Positions 52,010-60,383 of a stretch of 64,000 nucleotides of DNA are shown piece by piece. The stretch is from positions 1 to 64,000 of the forward strand of contig NZ_AKJY01000118.1 of NCBI RefSeq assembly GCF_000282115.1, in the 5' to 3' direction. A program made the position numbers and the translations under genes. The stretch comes from Chryseobacterium populi (GTDB lineage Bacteria; Bacteroidota; Bacteroidia; Flavobacteriales; Weeksellaceae). The stretch's first letter is position 1. Each line of letters opens with the position of its first letter. A model generated the notes under the pieces. The model was not told the origin of the DNA. It saw only the letters and a program-made list of their open reading frames with translations, and did no database searches.

Positions 52010-52523
52010 ATGAGACAGATTCTTTTACCATTGGTATTTATTTTTTTATCCCTGAGTATATCCGCCCAAAAGGTAACTGTTATAAAATCCCCGTCGCCCC
52101 TACCCGTTAAAGACAAAAGGTTAAAGGTATTTTTAGGCGGAAGTATTGATATGGGTAAAGCTGAAGACTGGCAGGCCAGAGTTGCGAGTGAGTTATCCGA
52201 AAAAAACATTATATTATTTAATCCGAGACGAGATGACTGGGAAACCTGTCAGCACTGATCCCAACTTCAGAAAACAGGTAAAATGGGAACTGGAGGCGCT
52301 AGAAAAATCAGATATCATTATTATGTACTTTACACCAGCCTCCCAAAGTCCAATAAGTTTATTGAAGCTCGGGCTTTACACTAAAACAAAGAAACTGAGA
52401 GTTGTTTGCCCTGAAGGGTACTGGAGAAAAGGGAATGTTGACATTGTTTGTGAAAAATACAAAATAAAAATGTATAATTCTATAGGCCTTCTTATAAATA
52501 CGTTGAAAGAAAAGGCAAAATAA
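52010..52523 (+). pseudogene. Frameshifted exported nucleoside 2-deoxyribosyltransferase-domain protein
   Basis: Frame 1 (from the ATG at 52010 to a TGA at 52256) encodes a signal peptide and LKVFLGGSIDMGKAEDWQAR ... NPRRDDW, the first half of the domain. The +1 frame continues as STDPNFRKQVKWELEALEKS ... PISLLKLGL ... CPEGYWRKGNVDIVCEKY to 52523, the second half with the catalytic-region WEL. The switch must lie at about 52235-52256. Compared with the family's usual spacing after the DDW motif, about four residues also seem missing, suggesting a small deletion. An error in the sequence would look the same. The family hydrolyses or transfers deoxyribosides. Confidence 0.75.
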
Positions 52524-52616
52524 CTTATATCTCAACTGGATTTCTTTGTCGATTTCAACAAATACCAAAGCATTTTCTCACATTTTATTACTAGAAATAT
52601 CCGAACTGACAGGACA

Positions 52617-52643
52617 TAAAAAAAACCGAAGCAAATACTCCGG
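52617..52643 (-). terminator. Terminator of the gyrA-TPR transcript
   Basis: On the minus strand, a 7-bp stem with one G-U pair (52643-52637 with 52630-52624) is followed by a T-run (52623-52617). Confidence 0.7.
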
Positions 52644-52670
52644 TTCTATATTTATTTCAATTTCCTGAAA

Positions 52671-53699
52671 TTATTTTGGTTGTTTTGCCTGAAGCTCAGC
52701 TTCTTTAGCTTTCATTTCATTCATTTTAGCCGTATTTTTAGTGATACTGTAGATTTCTTTTAACATAGAAACTGCATTCACATCATTGGGCATAGCCTGA
52801 TACCATTGCTCAGCATAAGGCAAAGATTTGTTAAATCTTTCTCTTCTTGCTTCAATAAGCTTGGTAGCATCATCCGGTTTGGTTTTTCTAAGGGTATTGA
52901 TTTCGCTAACGGCTTTTTCATCATCTCCGATTACTGCATATACTAAATTCTGGTATGCATTGGAAAAATCCGGTTTCAATTCGATAGCCTTCTTGAAAGA
53001 AGCTTCTGCATCGGCAGCCATTGCAGGGTTTTTAGACTGCATTACTCCTAGGTTATACCAATTGGTAGCATCATTAGGGTTTTTAGCCAGCTGCTCTTTT
53101 AAAGTTGCAACGAATTTATCTGTATTTCCAGACTGATAATAAGCGGTACTCTGGTATTCTTTTAATTTTGTGTTATTAGGATATTTAGCTAATCCTTTTT
53201 CAATAATTGCTACAGCTTCATCATTCTTTTTAGCATTTAAAAGCAATGTAGAAAGGGTTTCATACAGATCCGACTCTACGCTTGGTGTCTGTTCTGTCTT
53301 GAAATCAGAATAATCTGATGACTTTTTCAGCATTTCCCAGGTAGCTTTGTCATAAGTAGCCACCTGACCGGTTTTCTTTTCCTTTGCGGTATAGTTTGTC
53401 TGAACTCCTGTATACCCGGAATTGATCAGGTCAGTATATATTTTAATAGCTTCGTCAACGTTATTCGCTAAAGCATAGTTAAGACCTGCATAATACATAT
53501 ACACCTTTTCATCTTGTCCGCTTGTTTTTAATAAGTTATACACTTCTAAAAACTTGGGAGCCGCAACAGCATAGTTTTTTGCATTATATGCATCCATAGC
53601 TGCTTTGTTAGCTTCTTGTAGCTGAGCATTCGCATCTTTATTCTGCCCGAAAACAAAAGCCGAAGAAATGATCGCTATACTTAAAATTAGCTTTTTCAT
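52671..53699 (-). CDS. Exported tetratricopeptide repeat protein
   Basis: A 342-residue protein with a signal peptide (1-18, ending VFGQ) and several TPR units, clearest at about 150-250 (NDEAVAIIEKGLAKYPNNTK, TNWYNLGVMQSKNPAMAADA, ASFKKAIELKPDFSNAYQNL). It probably acts as a periplasmic scaffold. The ATG at 53699 is preferred to a GTG at 53705. The gene starts 30 nt after gyrA and shares its terminator, so the two are probably co-transcribed, which is common for flavobacterial gyrA but gives no clear functional link. Confidence 0.82.
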   Translation of the reverse strand: MKKLILSIAIISSAFVFGQNKDANAQLQEANKAAMDAYNAKNYAVAAPKFLEVYNLLKTSGQDEKVYMYYAGLNYALANNVDEAIKIYTDLINSGYTGVQTNYTAKEKKTGQVATYDKATWEMLKKSSDYSDFKTEQTPSVESDLYETLSTLLLNAKKNDEAVAIIEKGLAKYPNNTKLKEYQSTAYYQSGNTDKFVATLKEQLAKNPNDATNWYNLGVMQSKNPAMAADAEASFKKAIELKPDFSNAYQNLVYAVIGDDEKAVSEINTLRKTKPDDATKLIEARRERFNKSLPYAEQWYQAMPNDVNAVSMLKEIYSITKNTAKMNEMKAKEAELQAKQPK

Positions 53700-53729
53700 A
53701 ATCACTATTTTATAATTAATTGTACAATG

Positions 53730-56315
53730 TTATTCTTCTGAATCAGAATTCCCAGTTTCTTCTGCCGGATTTTGATTTTCCGTCTGAGGTACTGCATTGT
53801 TTTCCTGGTTATCAACTATAGTTTCTGCACCTTCTTCAATTTCTTCAGAGTCTTCTTCTACCTCTTTATCCATGGCTACTTTTGCAATGGCTGCAATTTC
53901 GTCATTTTTCTTAAGGTTGATCATTCTTACTCCCTGGGTATTTCTACCCATTACTCTCATTTCATCCATATTCATACGGATCGCTACTCCGGATTTATTG
54001 ATAATCATTAATCCGTCTTCATCTGTTACGTTCTGAATAGCGATCAGATTTCCTGTTTTCTCGGTAATGTTCAGGGTAATAACTCCTTTTCCTCCTCTGT
54101 TGGTTTCTCTATAGTCTAAAACAGCTGTTCTCTTACCATATCCTTTTTCAGAGACTACTAAAACTGTTTCGTTTTCAAGATCATTCGCAACAATCATACC
54201 AATTACCTCGTCATTCTCTTCCATGCTGATCCCGCGAACTCCGATAGATCCTCTACCTACTTCTCTTACTTTCTCTTCAGGGAAACGGATACACTTACCG
54301 TTTTTAGTAGCAATCATGATATGAGAGCTTCCGTTTGTAAGGTATGCACCCAACAATTGGTCATTATCTCTGATCTCAATAGCATTTACTCCATTTACTC
54401 TTGGTCTTGAGTATGCTTCAAGTGATGTTTTCTTGATTGTACCGTTTTTAGTCACCATCACAACACTCATTTGATTCACATATTCGGAATCTTTTAAATT
54501 GTTGGTTCTGATATACGCTTTAATCTTATCATCCGGTTCGATATTGATCAGGTTTTGTACAGCTCTTCCTTTGGCAGTTTTAGACCCTTCAGGAATTTCG
54601 AATACTCTTAACCAATAACATCTTCCTTTTTCTGTAAAGAACAGCATATACTGGTGATTGGTCGCTGAAACGATGTACTCAAGGAAATCTTCATCTCTTG
54701 TCGTAGCCGCTCTGTTTCCAACACCTCCTCTGCTCTGGATCTTATATTCTGAAAGTGAAGTTCTCTTAACATATCCTGCGTGAGAAATGGTAAGAACCAC
54801 AGCTTCGTTCGGAATAATGTCTTCAATTGACATTTCTCCACCTGAATAGTCTATTTCGGTTCGTCTTTCGTCACCATATTTTTCTTTAACTTCGGCCAAT
54901 TCATCTTTAATAATCTGGAATCTTCTGCTTTCATTGGCTAAGATATCTTCCAGATTCTGAATTTCTTTCATGATCGCATCATATTCATCACGAATCTTAT
55001 CAAGCTCCATACCCGTTAAACGAGCCAAACGAAGATCAAGAATAGCCTGAGCCTGGATTTCAGAAAGATCAAATTCTGTAATCAATCCTTCTTTAGCTGC
55101 CTGTGGATTTGCACTGTGACGGATAATAGAAATCGCTTTATCTAAAGAATCCTGGGTACCAATCACTTTCATGAAGCCTTCCAAAATATGAGCTCTTTCT
55201 TTCGCTTTTTTAAGCTCAAACTGAGTTCTTCTTATGATGACTTCGTGTCTGTGCTCTACAAAGTGGTGAATAATATCTTTCAGGTTCAGCTGCTCAGGTC
55301 TTCCGTGTACCAAAGCGATATTGTTAACGCTAAAAGAAGTCTGTAGCGATGTATATTTGTATAATAGATTAAGGACAACATTAGGGATTGCATCATTTTT
55401 CAGCTCATAAACAACACGAAGACCTTTTCTATCCGACTCATCTCTTATTTCATAGATCCCCGGAATTTTCTCATCTTTCACCAGTTCGGCTGTTCGGGCA
55501 ATCATTTCAGCTTTATTAACCTGATAAGGGATTTCAGTAACAATAATTGCATTCCTGTTTCCGATTTCCTCAAAGTTGACTTTAGCTCTGAGAACTACTC
55601 TACCTCTTCCGGTATGGAAAGCATCCCTTACCCCGTCATATCCATAGATAATACCTCCTGTCGGAAAGTCGGGAGCAATGATATGCTGCATCAGTTCGTC
55701 AATCGTAACATCTTTGTTATCGATGTAGGCAGTGATTGCATTTACCGCTTCCGATAAATTGTGCGGCGCCATATTGGTCGCCATTCCTACGGCGATGCCT
55801 GAGGTTCCGTTTACTAAAAGGTTTGGAATTTTTGTAGGAAGAACAGTGGGTTCTGTTAAGCTGTCATCAAAGTTATTCTGAAAATCTACTGTTTCTTTGT
55901 CAAGGTCTGATAAGACATCATCAGAAATTTTCTTTAATCTTGCTTCAGTATAACGCATCGCTGCAGGCGGGTCACCATCCATTGAACCGAAGTTCCCCTG
56001 ACCATCAACCTGCGGATAACGCAAGCTCCAATCCTGGGCCATTCTCACCATTGCATCATATACAGAGGAGTCTCCGTGCGGGTGGTATTTACCTAAAACG
56101 TCCCCAACAATTCTCGCAGATTTTAAATATTTTCTATTAGAAAAAACCCCTAATCCATACATACCATAAAGCACTCTTCTATGAACGGGTTTCAAGCCAT
56201 CTCTTACATCAGGTAACGCTCTTGAAACGATAACCGACATCGAATAATCGATATAAGATGACTTCATTTCATCAACAATGTTGATAGGAATCAGTCTTTC
56301 TCCTTCTTTTTGCAT
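53730..56315 (-). CDS. gyrA: DNA gyrase subunit A
   Basis: An 861-residue subunit of type II topoisomerase. The N-terminal DNA cleavage domain has SYIDYSMSVIVSRALPDVRD, the catalytic Tyr in AAMRYTEARL (Y122) and the quinolone-determining region KYHPHGDSSVYDAMV (76-90). Serine 83 and aspartate 87 keep the quinolone-sensitive residues of E. coli numbering. The GyrA-box-like QSRGGVGNRA begins the six-bladed C-terminal domain, followed by an acidic tail (about 820-861). The ATG at 56315 is chosen over an upstream TTG at 56321. Followed by the TPR gene on the same strand. Confidence 0.96.
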   Translation of the reverse strand: MQKEGERLIPINIVDEMKSSYIDYSMSVIVSRALPDVRDGLKPVHRRVLYGMYGLGVFSNRKYLKSARIVGDVLGKYHPHGDSSVYDAMVRMAQDWSLRYPQVDGQGNFGSMDGDPPAAMRYTEARLKKISDDVLSDLDKETVDFQNNFDDSLTEPTVLPTKIPNLLVNGTSGIAVGMATNMAPHNLSEAVNAITAYIDNKDVTIDELMQHIIAPDFPTGGIIYGYDGVRDAFHTGRGRVVLRAKVNFEEIGNRNAIIVTEIPYQVNKAEMIARTAELVKDEKIPGIYEIRDESDRKGLRVVYELKNDAIPNVVLNLLYKYTSLQTSFSVNNIALVHGRPEQLNLKDIIHHFVEHRHEVIIRRTQFELKKAKERAHILEGFMKVIGTQDSLDKAISIIRHSANPQAAKEGLITEFDLSEIQAQAILDLRLARLTGMELDKIRDEYDAIMKEIQNLEDILANESRRFQIIKDELAEVKEKYGDERRTEIDYSGGEMSIEDIIPNEAVVLTISHAGYVKRTSLSEYKIQSRGGVGNRAATTRDEDFLEYIVSATNHQYMLFFTEKGRCYWLRVFEIPEGSKTAKGRAVQNLINIEPDDKIKAYIRTNNLKDSEYVNQMSVVMVTKNGTIKKTSLEAYSRPRVNGVNAIEIRDNDQLLGAYLTNGSSHIMIATKNGKCIRFPEEKVREVGRGSIGVRGISMEENDEVIGMIVANDLENETVLVVSEKGYGKRTAVLDYRETNRGGKGVITLNITEKTGNLIAIQNVTDEDGLMIINKSGVAIRMNMDEMRVMGRNTQGVRMINLKKNDEIAAIAKVAMDKEVEEDSEEIEEGAETIVDNQENNAVPQTENQNPAEETGNSDSEE

Positions 56316-56463
56316 AAACAAATTTTATTATAATGATAGTCAGACCTTTAGCTTTGAGTCTGAAAATTATTTATTTCTGATTTTTATTAACGGGCTAATT
56401 TACGAAAAATTTGCCGATTTTTGCCCCAGAATTTATCCACAAAATCTTAAAAATTCATAAAAT

Positions 56464-56778
56464 ATGAGCGTATTAAGTATAACTTTCCACTGCACCCAAG
56501 ACAATATTGAAGACTGGGAAAATTATATTGATGAAACCCTGGTTCTGATGACGGATAACCTGATGGATGTAAATAAATATATCCTCTCGGAAGTACACAG
56601 TGATTATATTGAGGAAGGTAAAAATTATAACCTGCTTTTAATTTTTGATAATGAAGAACTCCGAAGTGATTTTATTAAAAGTGAGCTGGTAAATATTGCC
56701 GAAAGAATTGAAAAAAGATTCGGTCAAAAGGTGATGATTTTCAATACTTTCCTGAATCCGAAAAAATCCAGATTTTAA
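56464..56778 (+). CDS. DUF4286 family protein
   Basis: A 104-residue cytoplasmic protein (VLSITFHCTQDNIEDWENYI ... VHSDYIEEGKNYNLLLIFDN ... QKVMIFNTFLNPKKS). The short ferredoxin-like alpha/beta pattern with the C-terminal FxTxLNPxxS segment matches DUF4286, a Bacteroidota family with no known function. Divergent from gyrA, with its own terminator at 56791-56818. Confidence 0.8.
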   Translation: MSVLSITFHCTQDNIEDWENYIDETLVLMTDNLMDVNKYILSEVHSDYIEEGKNYNLLLIFDNEELRSDFIKSELVNIAERIEKRFGQKVMIFNTFLNPKKSRF

Positions 56779-56790
56779 ATTATAAAAGCA

Positions 56791-56818
56791 AAAGCCCTGA
56801 ATGTGTCAGGGCTTTTTT
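56791..56818 (+). terminator. Terminator after the DUF4286 gene
   Basis: A perfect 10-bp stem (56791-56800 with 56806-56815) followed by T residues; it may also end the convergent lipoprotein transcript. Confidence 0.85.
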
Positions 56819-56826
56819 GTAGCATT

Positions 56827-57060
56827 TTAATCTCTGTGATGTTTTTTATGACCTTTTCCTCTGTGATTATCATCATATCTTTTGTCGTAATAGTAATATC
56901 TCTTTTTCACCTGGCCCGGTGCATAATATCTCGCACTTCCGCCATACACTTTTTTAGCCTGGCCCGGCGGCAACCTTCTTCCATGATGCTCATGAACTAT
57001 ACATGATGTCATCATCAACAATACCACCATAACTCCGGTCATTTTAATCAAACCTTTCAT
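56827..57060 (-). CDS. Small His/Tyr-rich basic lipoprotein
   Basis: A 77-residue protein with a lipoprotein signal (VVLLMMTSC), then RLPPGQAKKVYGGSARYYAP, GQVKKRYYYYDKRYDDNHRG and a Lys/His tail. The repeated PPGQ/APGQ-[AV]KK unit is found in small Bacteroidota proteins of unknown function, some labelled quinol oxidase subunit 4 by mistake. The ATG at 57060 is chosen because it opens the signal peptide; the longer frame to 57108 adds a non-standard N-terminus. A surface-exposed, nucleic-acid- or metal-binding role is conceivable but not shown. Confidence 0.7.
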   Translation of the reverse strand: MKGLIKMTGVMVVLLMMTSCIVHEHHGRRLPPGQAKKVYGGSARYYAPGQVKKRYYYYDKRYDDNHRGKGHKKHHRD

Positions 57061-57253
57061 ATTTTCATTTTTCAAATTCTGTATGAGAATAAACAAGGTT
57101 GATGCCAAAATAGAATTTAGGGGTTAGAAGCCATGAGTTAGATTAAGGGCGCAGATAGGAAGCAGGAAGATTGAGGCTGGAAAAATGTTGTTAAACAACT
57201 GGTATTTATAGCACAAATCCCAATTCCCAATTCCTCCTTCTTCAACTAAAAAT

Positions 57254-57748
57254 TCACATTACCGTTTCACTTCTTCTTTCGAGCAAAACGACATCTTTCC
57301 ACAGCCCGTTCAGTTTTCCAATTTTTTCACGAACACCTACTGTTCTGAATCCGTTTTTCTGATGAAATTTTATTGAGGCTTCATTTTCTGGGAAGATATT
57401 GGACTGCAATGTCCAGAATCCGTGGTTTTCACTATCCAAAATCATCTTTTTAAGTAAAACCGATCCTAAACCTAAGCCCTGGTAATTATTATCGAAATAA
57501 ATGCTTACTTCTGCCACTCCTTTATAACACTCCCGTTTACTTACAGGTTTCAGGGCGCTCCATCCGATCACTTCATTATTTTCATTTTCGAGTACCCATC
57601 TGCAATCGTTGAAAAAACCCATATTCCAGGCTTCAGCATTAGGGATCTCAGTCTCAAAAGTAACGATTCCACTATCTATACCCTGTTTGAATATTTCCAG
57701 AATGCGTGCTTCATCACCGGGAAGCATTTCTCTTATTTCGTAATTCAT
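57254..57748 (-). CDS. GNAT acetyltransferase (phosphinothricin acetyltransferase-like)
   Basis: A 164-residue GNAT protein. It has the N-terminal IREMLPGDEARILEIFKQGI, the acetyl-CoA loop NNYQGLGLGSVLLKKMI (Q/R-x-x-G-x-G/A), and a C-terminal FHQKNGFRTVGVREKIGKLN block typical of the PAT/MddA group, which acetylates phosphinothricin or amino acid sulfoximines. The native substrate may be methionine sulfoximine or sulfone. Followed 5 nt upstream on the strand by the DUF421 gene, likely co-transcribed. Confidence 0.85.
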   Translation of the reverse strand: MNYEIREMLPGDEARILEIFKQGIDSGIVTFETEIPNAEAWNMGFFNDCRWVLENENNEVIGWSALKPVSKRECYKGVAEVSIYFDNNYQGLGLGSVLLKKMILDSENHGFWTLQSNIFPENEASIKFHQKNGFRTVGVREKIGKLNGLWKDVVLLERRSETVM

Positions 57749-57753
57749 TGTAT

Positions 57754-58266
57754 TTAATGATATTTTCTTTTATTTTTTCTTTTTATTCTTGAATAATGGG
57801 TTTGCTTACTTATATCATCTTCGGATACTACACTGATATTCCCATCTACTTCCAGTACAGATAGTTTTACATTTTCAATCTTTTCAACGCCGTGTTCCCT
57901 GATGGCTTCTTCCAGCTCATCTCTGGTAATTTTCACTTTATTCAAAGCCTTCTGGTCTACCTCTCCATCCCTGATTAAAATAACAGGATCTTCTTCCATA
58001 AAAGTTTCAAAAGCATGGTTGGAAAACATCAGTCTTTTTAAAATAAAATTGGCTACAAAAAGAACCAAAGCAGCAATAAGCCCACCCTGTAATGAAGTAT
58101 CCGGCCCTACCATGGCATTCTGTACGGCATTGGAAATAAGCAGCAGCAAAACCACATCTCCGGCATTAAGCTGGGAAAGTTGATTTTTACCAAACAGGCG
58201 GATAGCGATTACCATGAAAAGATAAACGCAGAGTGAGCGAACAACTACATCAAGAATAGGATTCAC
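57754..58266 (-). CDS. DUF421 (YetF/YcaP-like) membrane protein
   Basis: A 170-residue protein with three N-terminal membrane helices (about 5-25, 38-55 and 60-80) including the conserved IRLFGKNQLSQLNAGDVVLL. A cytoplasmic alpha/beta domain follows with DPVILIRDGEVDQKALNKVK and the ELEEAIREHG helix. This is the DUF421/YetF family, without known function, seen in sporulation and stress contexts in other phyla. It is first in a pair with the GNAT gene. Confidence 0.85.
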   Translation of the reverse strand: MNPILDVVVRSLCVYLFMVIAIRLFGKNQLSQLNAGDVVLLLLISNAVQNAMVGPDTSLQGGLIAALVLFVANFILKRLMFSNHAFETFMEEDPVILIRDGEVDQKALNKVKITRDELEEAIREHGVEKIENVKLSVLEVDGNISVVSEDDISKQTHYSRIKRKNKRKYH

Positions 58267-58325
58267 AATAGTTTATTTATATGATCAAATGTATTAATTT
58301 TACGATTAAAAACATAGGTGTAAAA

Positions 58326-58868
58326 ATGAAACATTTAATTATTTATTTAGGTGCCTTTTTGCTGTTCACCGGCTGCATAAATAAAGATCATCATTCGGAA
58401 GAAATTACTGAAAAATTAAAAACATTTTACACTACTTACGGTAAATCCAGTGATATACTTTATGAAAGTTCCATCTCAAAAGACCTGTTTTCCGCTGATC
58501 TCGAGAAAATACTTCAGGAAGCTGTAGCTACTTCAAAAGCTGATATTGAAAAGGTAAAGAAAAGCGATCATCCGACAGATAAGCCTCTCCTATTGGAAGG
58601 ATCAATCTTCACAGGTTTATATGAAGGATTTACAGCGTACAAGATAAGATCGATTGATGTAAAGGAAAACAGTAAACCGTTGAGCGCAAACGTTACGGTT
58701 GATCTTGAAAACAGTAATTTTCCTGATACCCGATGGACTGACATCATACAACTCATTAATGTTCCGGATAAAGGCTGGAGAATTGACAATATAAAATTTG
58801 ATACGATTAACGGCTCCGGTAATCTTAAAACAAGTTTAAAGAATTTTGTATCAGGGGCTGAGGAATAA
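58326..58868 (+). CDS. Lipoprotein of unknown function (DUF3828-like)
   Basis: A 180-residue protein starting MKHLIIYLGAFLLFTGC (Cys17 lipidated). The body (TEKLKTFYTTYGKSSDILYE ... LFTGLYEGFTAYKIRSIDV ... WRIDNIKF) looks like a small alpha+beta fold of the NTF2-like/DUF3828 type, but I am not sure of the family. The frame is open from 58281; the ATG at 58326 is chosen for the lipoprotein signal. It converges with the small peptide gene across a shared hairpin. Confidence 0.65.
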   Translation: MKHLIIYLGAFLLFTGCINKDHHSEEITEKLKTFYTTYGKSSDILYESSISKDLFSADLEKILQEAVATSKADIEKVKKSDHPTDKPLLLEGSIFTGLYEGFTAYKIRSIDVKENSKPLSANVTVDLENSNFPDTRWTDIIQLINVPDKGWRIDNIKFDTINGSGNLKTSLKNFVSGAEE

Positions 58869-58892
58869 AAAAAGCTGCCAATGGGCAGCTTT
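58866..58892 (-). terminator. Terminator of the double-glycine peptide gene
   Basis: A perfect 9-bp stem with a 4-nt loop (58871-58879 with 58884-58892), followed on the minus strand by a run of T. The stem overlaps the peptide's stop codon. Confidence 0.8.
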
Positions 58893-59034
58893 ACATTTTT
58901 AAGGACATTGAGAAATCGGAACTTCACTGCATACTACAGCATTCATCCATTCGCAGTATACACAGTATTTTTTAGGTGCTCCACCGTTTACTGCTTTCAG
59001 TTCTTCTTTGTTTAGCTTCTTTAAATTTTTCATA
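58891..59034 (-). CDS. Bacteriocin-like peptide with double-glycine leader
   Basis: A 47-codon gene. The leader MKNLKKLNKEELKAVNGG ends in Gly-Gly and has the L..L...EL..V.GG pattern of peptides cleaved and exported by C39-peptidase ABC transporters. The core of about 29 residues begins APKKYCVYCEWMNAVVCSE, with three Cys (C24, C27, C35) in a CxxC pattern that could form a disulfide or bind metal. Similar leaders occur in short 'bacteriocin-like' proteins common in Chryseobacterium. No transporter, immunity or modifying gene is next to it. The terminator at 58866-58892 supports real expression. Whether it is a toxin, signal or something else is unknown. Confidence 0.72.
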
Positions 59035-59193
59035 TCGTTTTAATTTATGGTTTGATAAATATAAAACGAATTTTATTATAATTTATTACAGTTTAATATT
59101 TAAAATTTTCACTATTTACAGTTCAGACAGTGTAAAAATAAAAGCCACCCAGAAATAATCTGAATGACTTTGTTATAAAAGATTGTATGAATA

Positions 59194-59598
59194 TTACCTG
59201 TTGTTAATATCTACTCTCACCGGCATTACATATGTTGAAGCAATCATATTATCATTAATTTTACTACCGTCTATTTTGTATTGAAGATGACTTAATACAT
59301 TTTCAATTTCTTTGCTTACATTTTTGCAATCTCCTTTGGAATGGACATTCACAATTTTCCCGTTCTCTGCAATTTCAAACTTCACTTCTGAGTTTACAAT
59401 ACCTTGCTTATAATCAGAATTGGTGAAATCAAAATTAGCCATCAGAAGATTCCTTATTTCACTGAAAGCATCGTTCTTATTCAGTTGTACCTCCTGAATA
59501 GTATTATTATTTGTAGTTTGAGCTTTAGCTGTGTTAACAACAGCCATACAACCGAAAACGAAAAGTGAAGCAACGAATATTTGAATTTTATTTTTCAT
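59194..59598 (-). CDS. Exported protein with TonB C-terminal-like fold
   Basis: A 134-residue protein with a signal peptide (about 1-26, ending AKAQ). The beta-alpha-beta pattern (GIVNSEVKFEIAENGKIVNV ... ENVLSHLQYKID ... TYVMPVRVDI) recalls the C-terminal domain of TonB-like energy transducers. Without a membrane anchor it could be a free periplasmic relative. Monocistronic with a clear -7 box at 59649-59656. Family assignment is uncertain. Confidence 0.6.
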   Translation of the reverse strand: MKNKIQIFVASLFVFGCMAVVNTAKAQTTNNNTIQEVQLNKNDAFSEIRNLLMANFDFTNSDYKQGIVNSEVKFEIAENGKIVNVHSKGDCKNVSKEIENVLSHLQYKIDGSKINDNMIASTYVMPVRVDINNR

Positions 59599-59648
59599 AA
59601 CTATTTGGTTTTAAATGTTATATTAAACTTATTTACTATTTCTTTAAC

Positions 59649-59656
59649 CAAAGATA
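59649..59656 (-). promoter_or_regulatory. -7 box TATCTTTG of the exported protein gene
   Basis: A perfect TAnnTTTG match on the minus strand; transcript start near 59642 leaves a leader of about 44 nt before the ATG at 59598. Confidence 0.6.
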
Positions 59657-59853
59657 TATAAAATAATTCATATTAATTTTACATTGAGTTAATATTAAGT
59701 TAATATTAAAACATAAATAATTGATTCCCAAATAAATAAATTTAAAAAATAATTGAAAATTTAACATTGGAAATTAAAAATGAAGGTTAAAACAAGCAAT
59801 ATTCATCTAAAACAGCCTTTTTAGATTACTATTCGTTCAACCGAAAAATTGAT

Positions 59854-59861
59854 TACTTTTG
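59854..59861 (+). promoter_or_regulatory. -7 box TACTTTTG of the small acidic protein gene
   Basis: A perfect TAnnTTTG match, 26 nt before the ATG at 59888. Confidence 0.5.
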
Positions 59862-59887
59862 ATAAAACTATATAACCACTCGTCTGT

Positions 59888-60286
59888 ATGCATACACCTC
59901 TAGTTATTGAAGAACGGGCGCCCATCTGGATGGCACTTTCTGAATTTTATCTTGATACGGAACTGCAGGAAACGGATTTAAAATATATTGCTGAAATCTT
60001 TCTTAACAGCCCTTATACGCTGGAAGAAATAAAAATCATCAATAAGTATGAAGTTTTCTCTGTTCTTCAGCCTAATTTACTGAAAGCCGGCGGCCAATGG
60101 ACAGGTTTTGAAGAAAAATGGTTAACAGAAACCATTACAACCCGAATCAACACAAAAAATCAATTTACCCATCTTGTTGTCGAGGCCAATTATTCGATAT
60201 ACAAATGGATGTGTAAAGATTACTGGGACCATATTGAAAGGATATATGATGAAATTAAAAATGAAACGGATAAAAACAAAGGCTGA
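59888..60286 (+). CDS. Small cytoplasmic protein (possibly DUF7079-like)
   Basis: A 132-residue acidic protein: ERAPIWMALSEFYLDTELQE, DLKYIAEIFLNSPYTLEEIK, NKYEVFSVLQPNLL, GGQWTGFEEKWL. This looks like a family of small uncharacterised proteins (perhaps DUF7079) sometimes seen near toxins and proposed as immunity proteins, but no toxin is adjacent here. No signal peptide or membrane segment. Its stop lies in the stem of the terminator at 60279-60313. Confidence 0.6.
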   Translation: MHTPLVIEERAPIWMALSEFYLDTELQETDLKYIAEIFLNSPYTLEEIKIINKYEVFSVLQPNLLKAGGQWTGFEEKWLTETITTRINTKNQFTHLVVEANYSIYKWMCKDYWDHIERIYDEIKNETDKNKG

Positions 60287-60313
60287 AATGATTACTTTCA
60301 GCCTTATTTTTTT
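60279..60313 (+). terminator. Terminator overlapping the end of the small acidic protein gene
   Basis: A perfect 10-bp stem (60279-60288 with 60296-60305) followed by a T-run (60307-60313). Confidence 0.85.
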
Positions 60314-60383
60314 GATCTTTATCTTCTTAGAATTATGCAAAAGCTTACATTCTTCCTGAACGACAAAATTTCGGTTTTAATTT

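Noticed and set aside
52230..52260. Programmed ribosomal frameshift in the deoxyribosyltransferase-like gene
   Set aside because: There is no slippery heptamer or downstream structure, and several residues seem lost, so decay or a sequence error is more likely.
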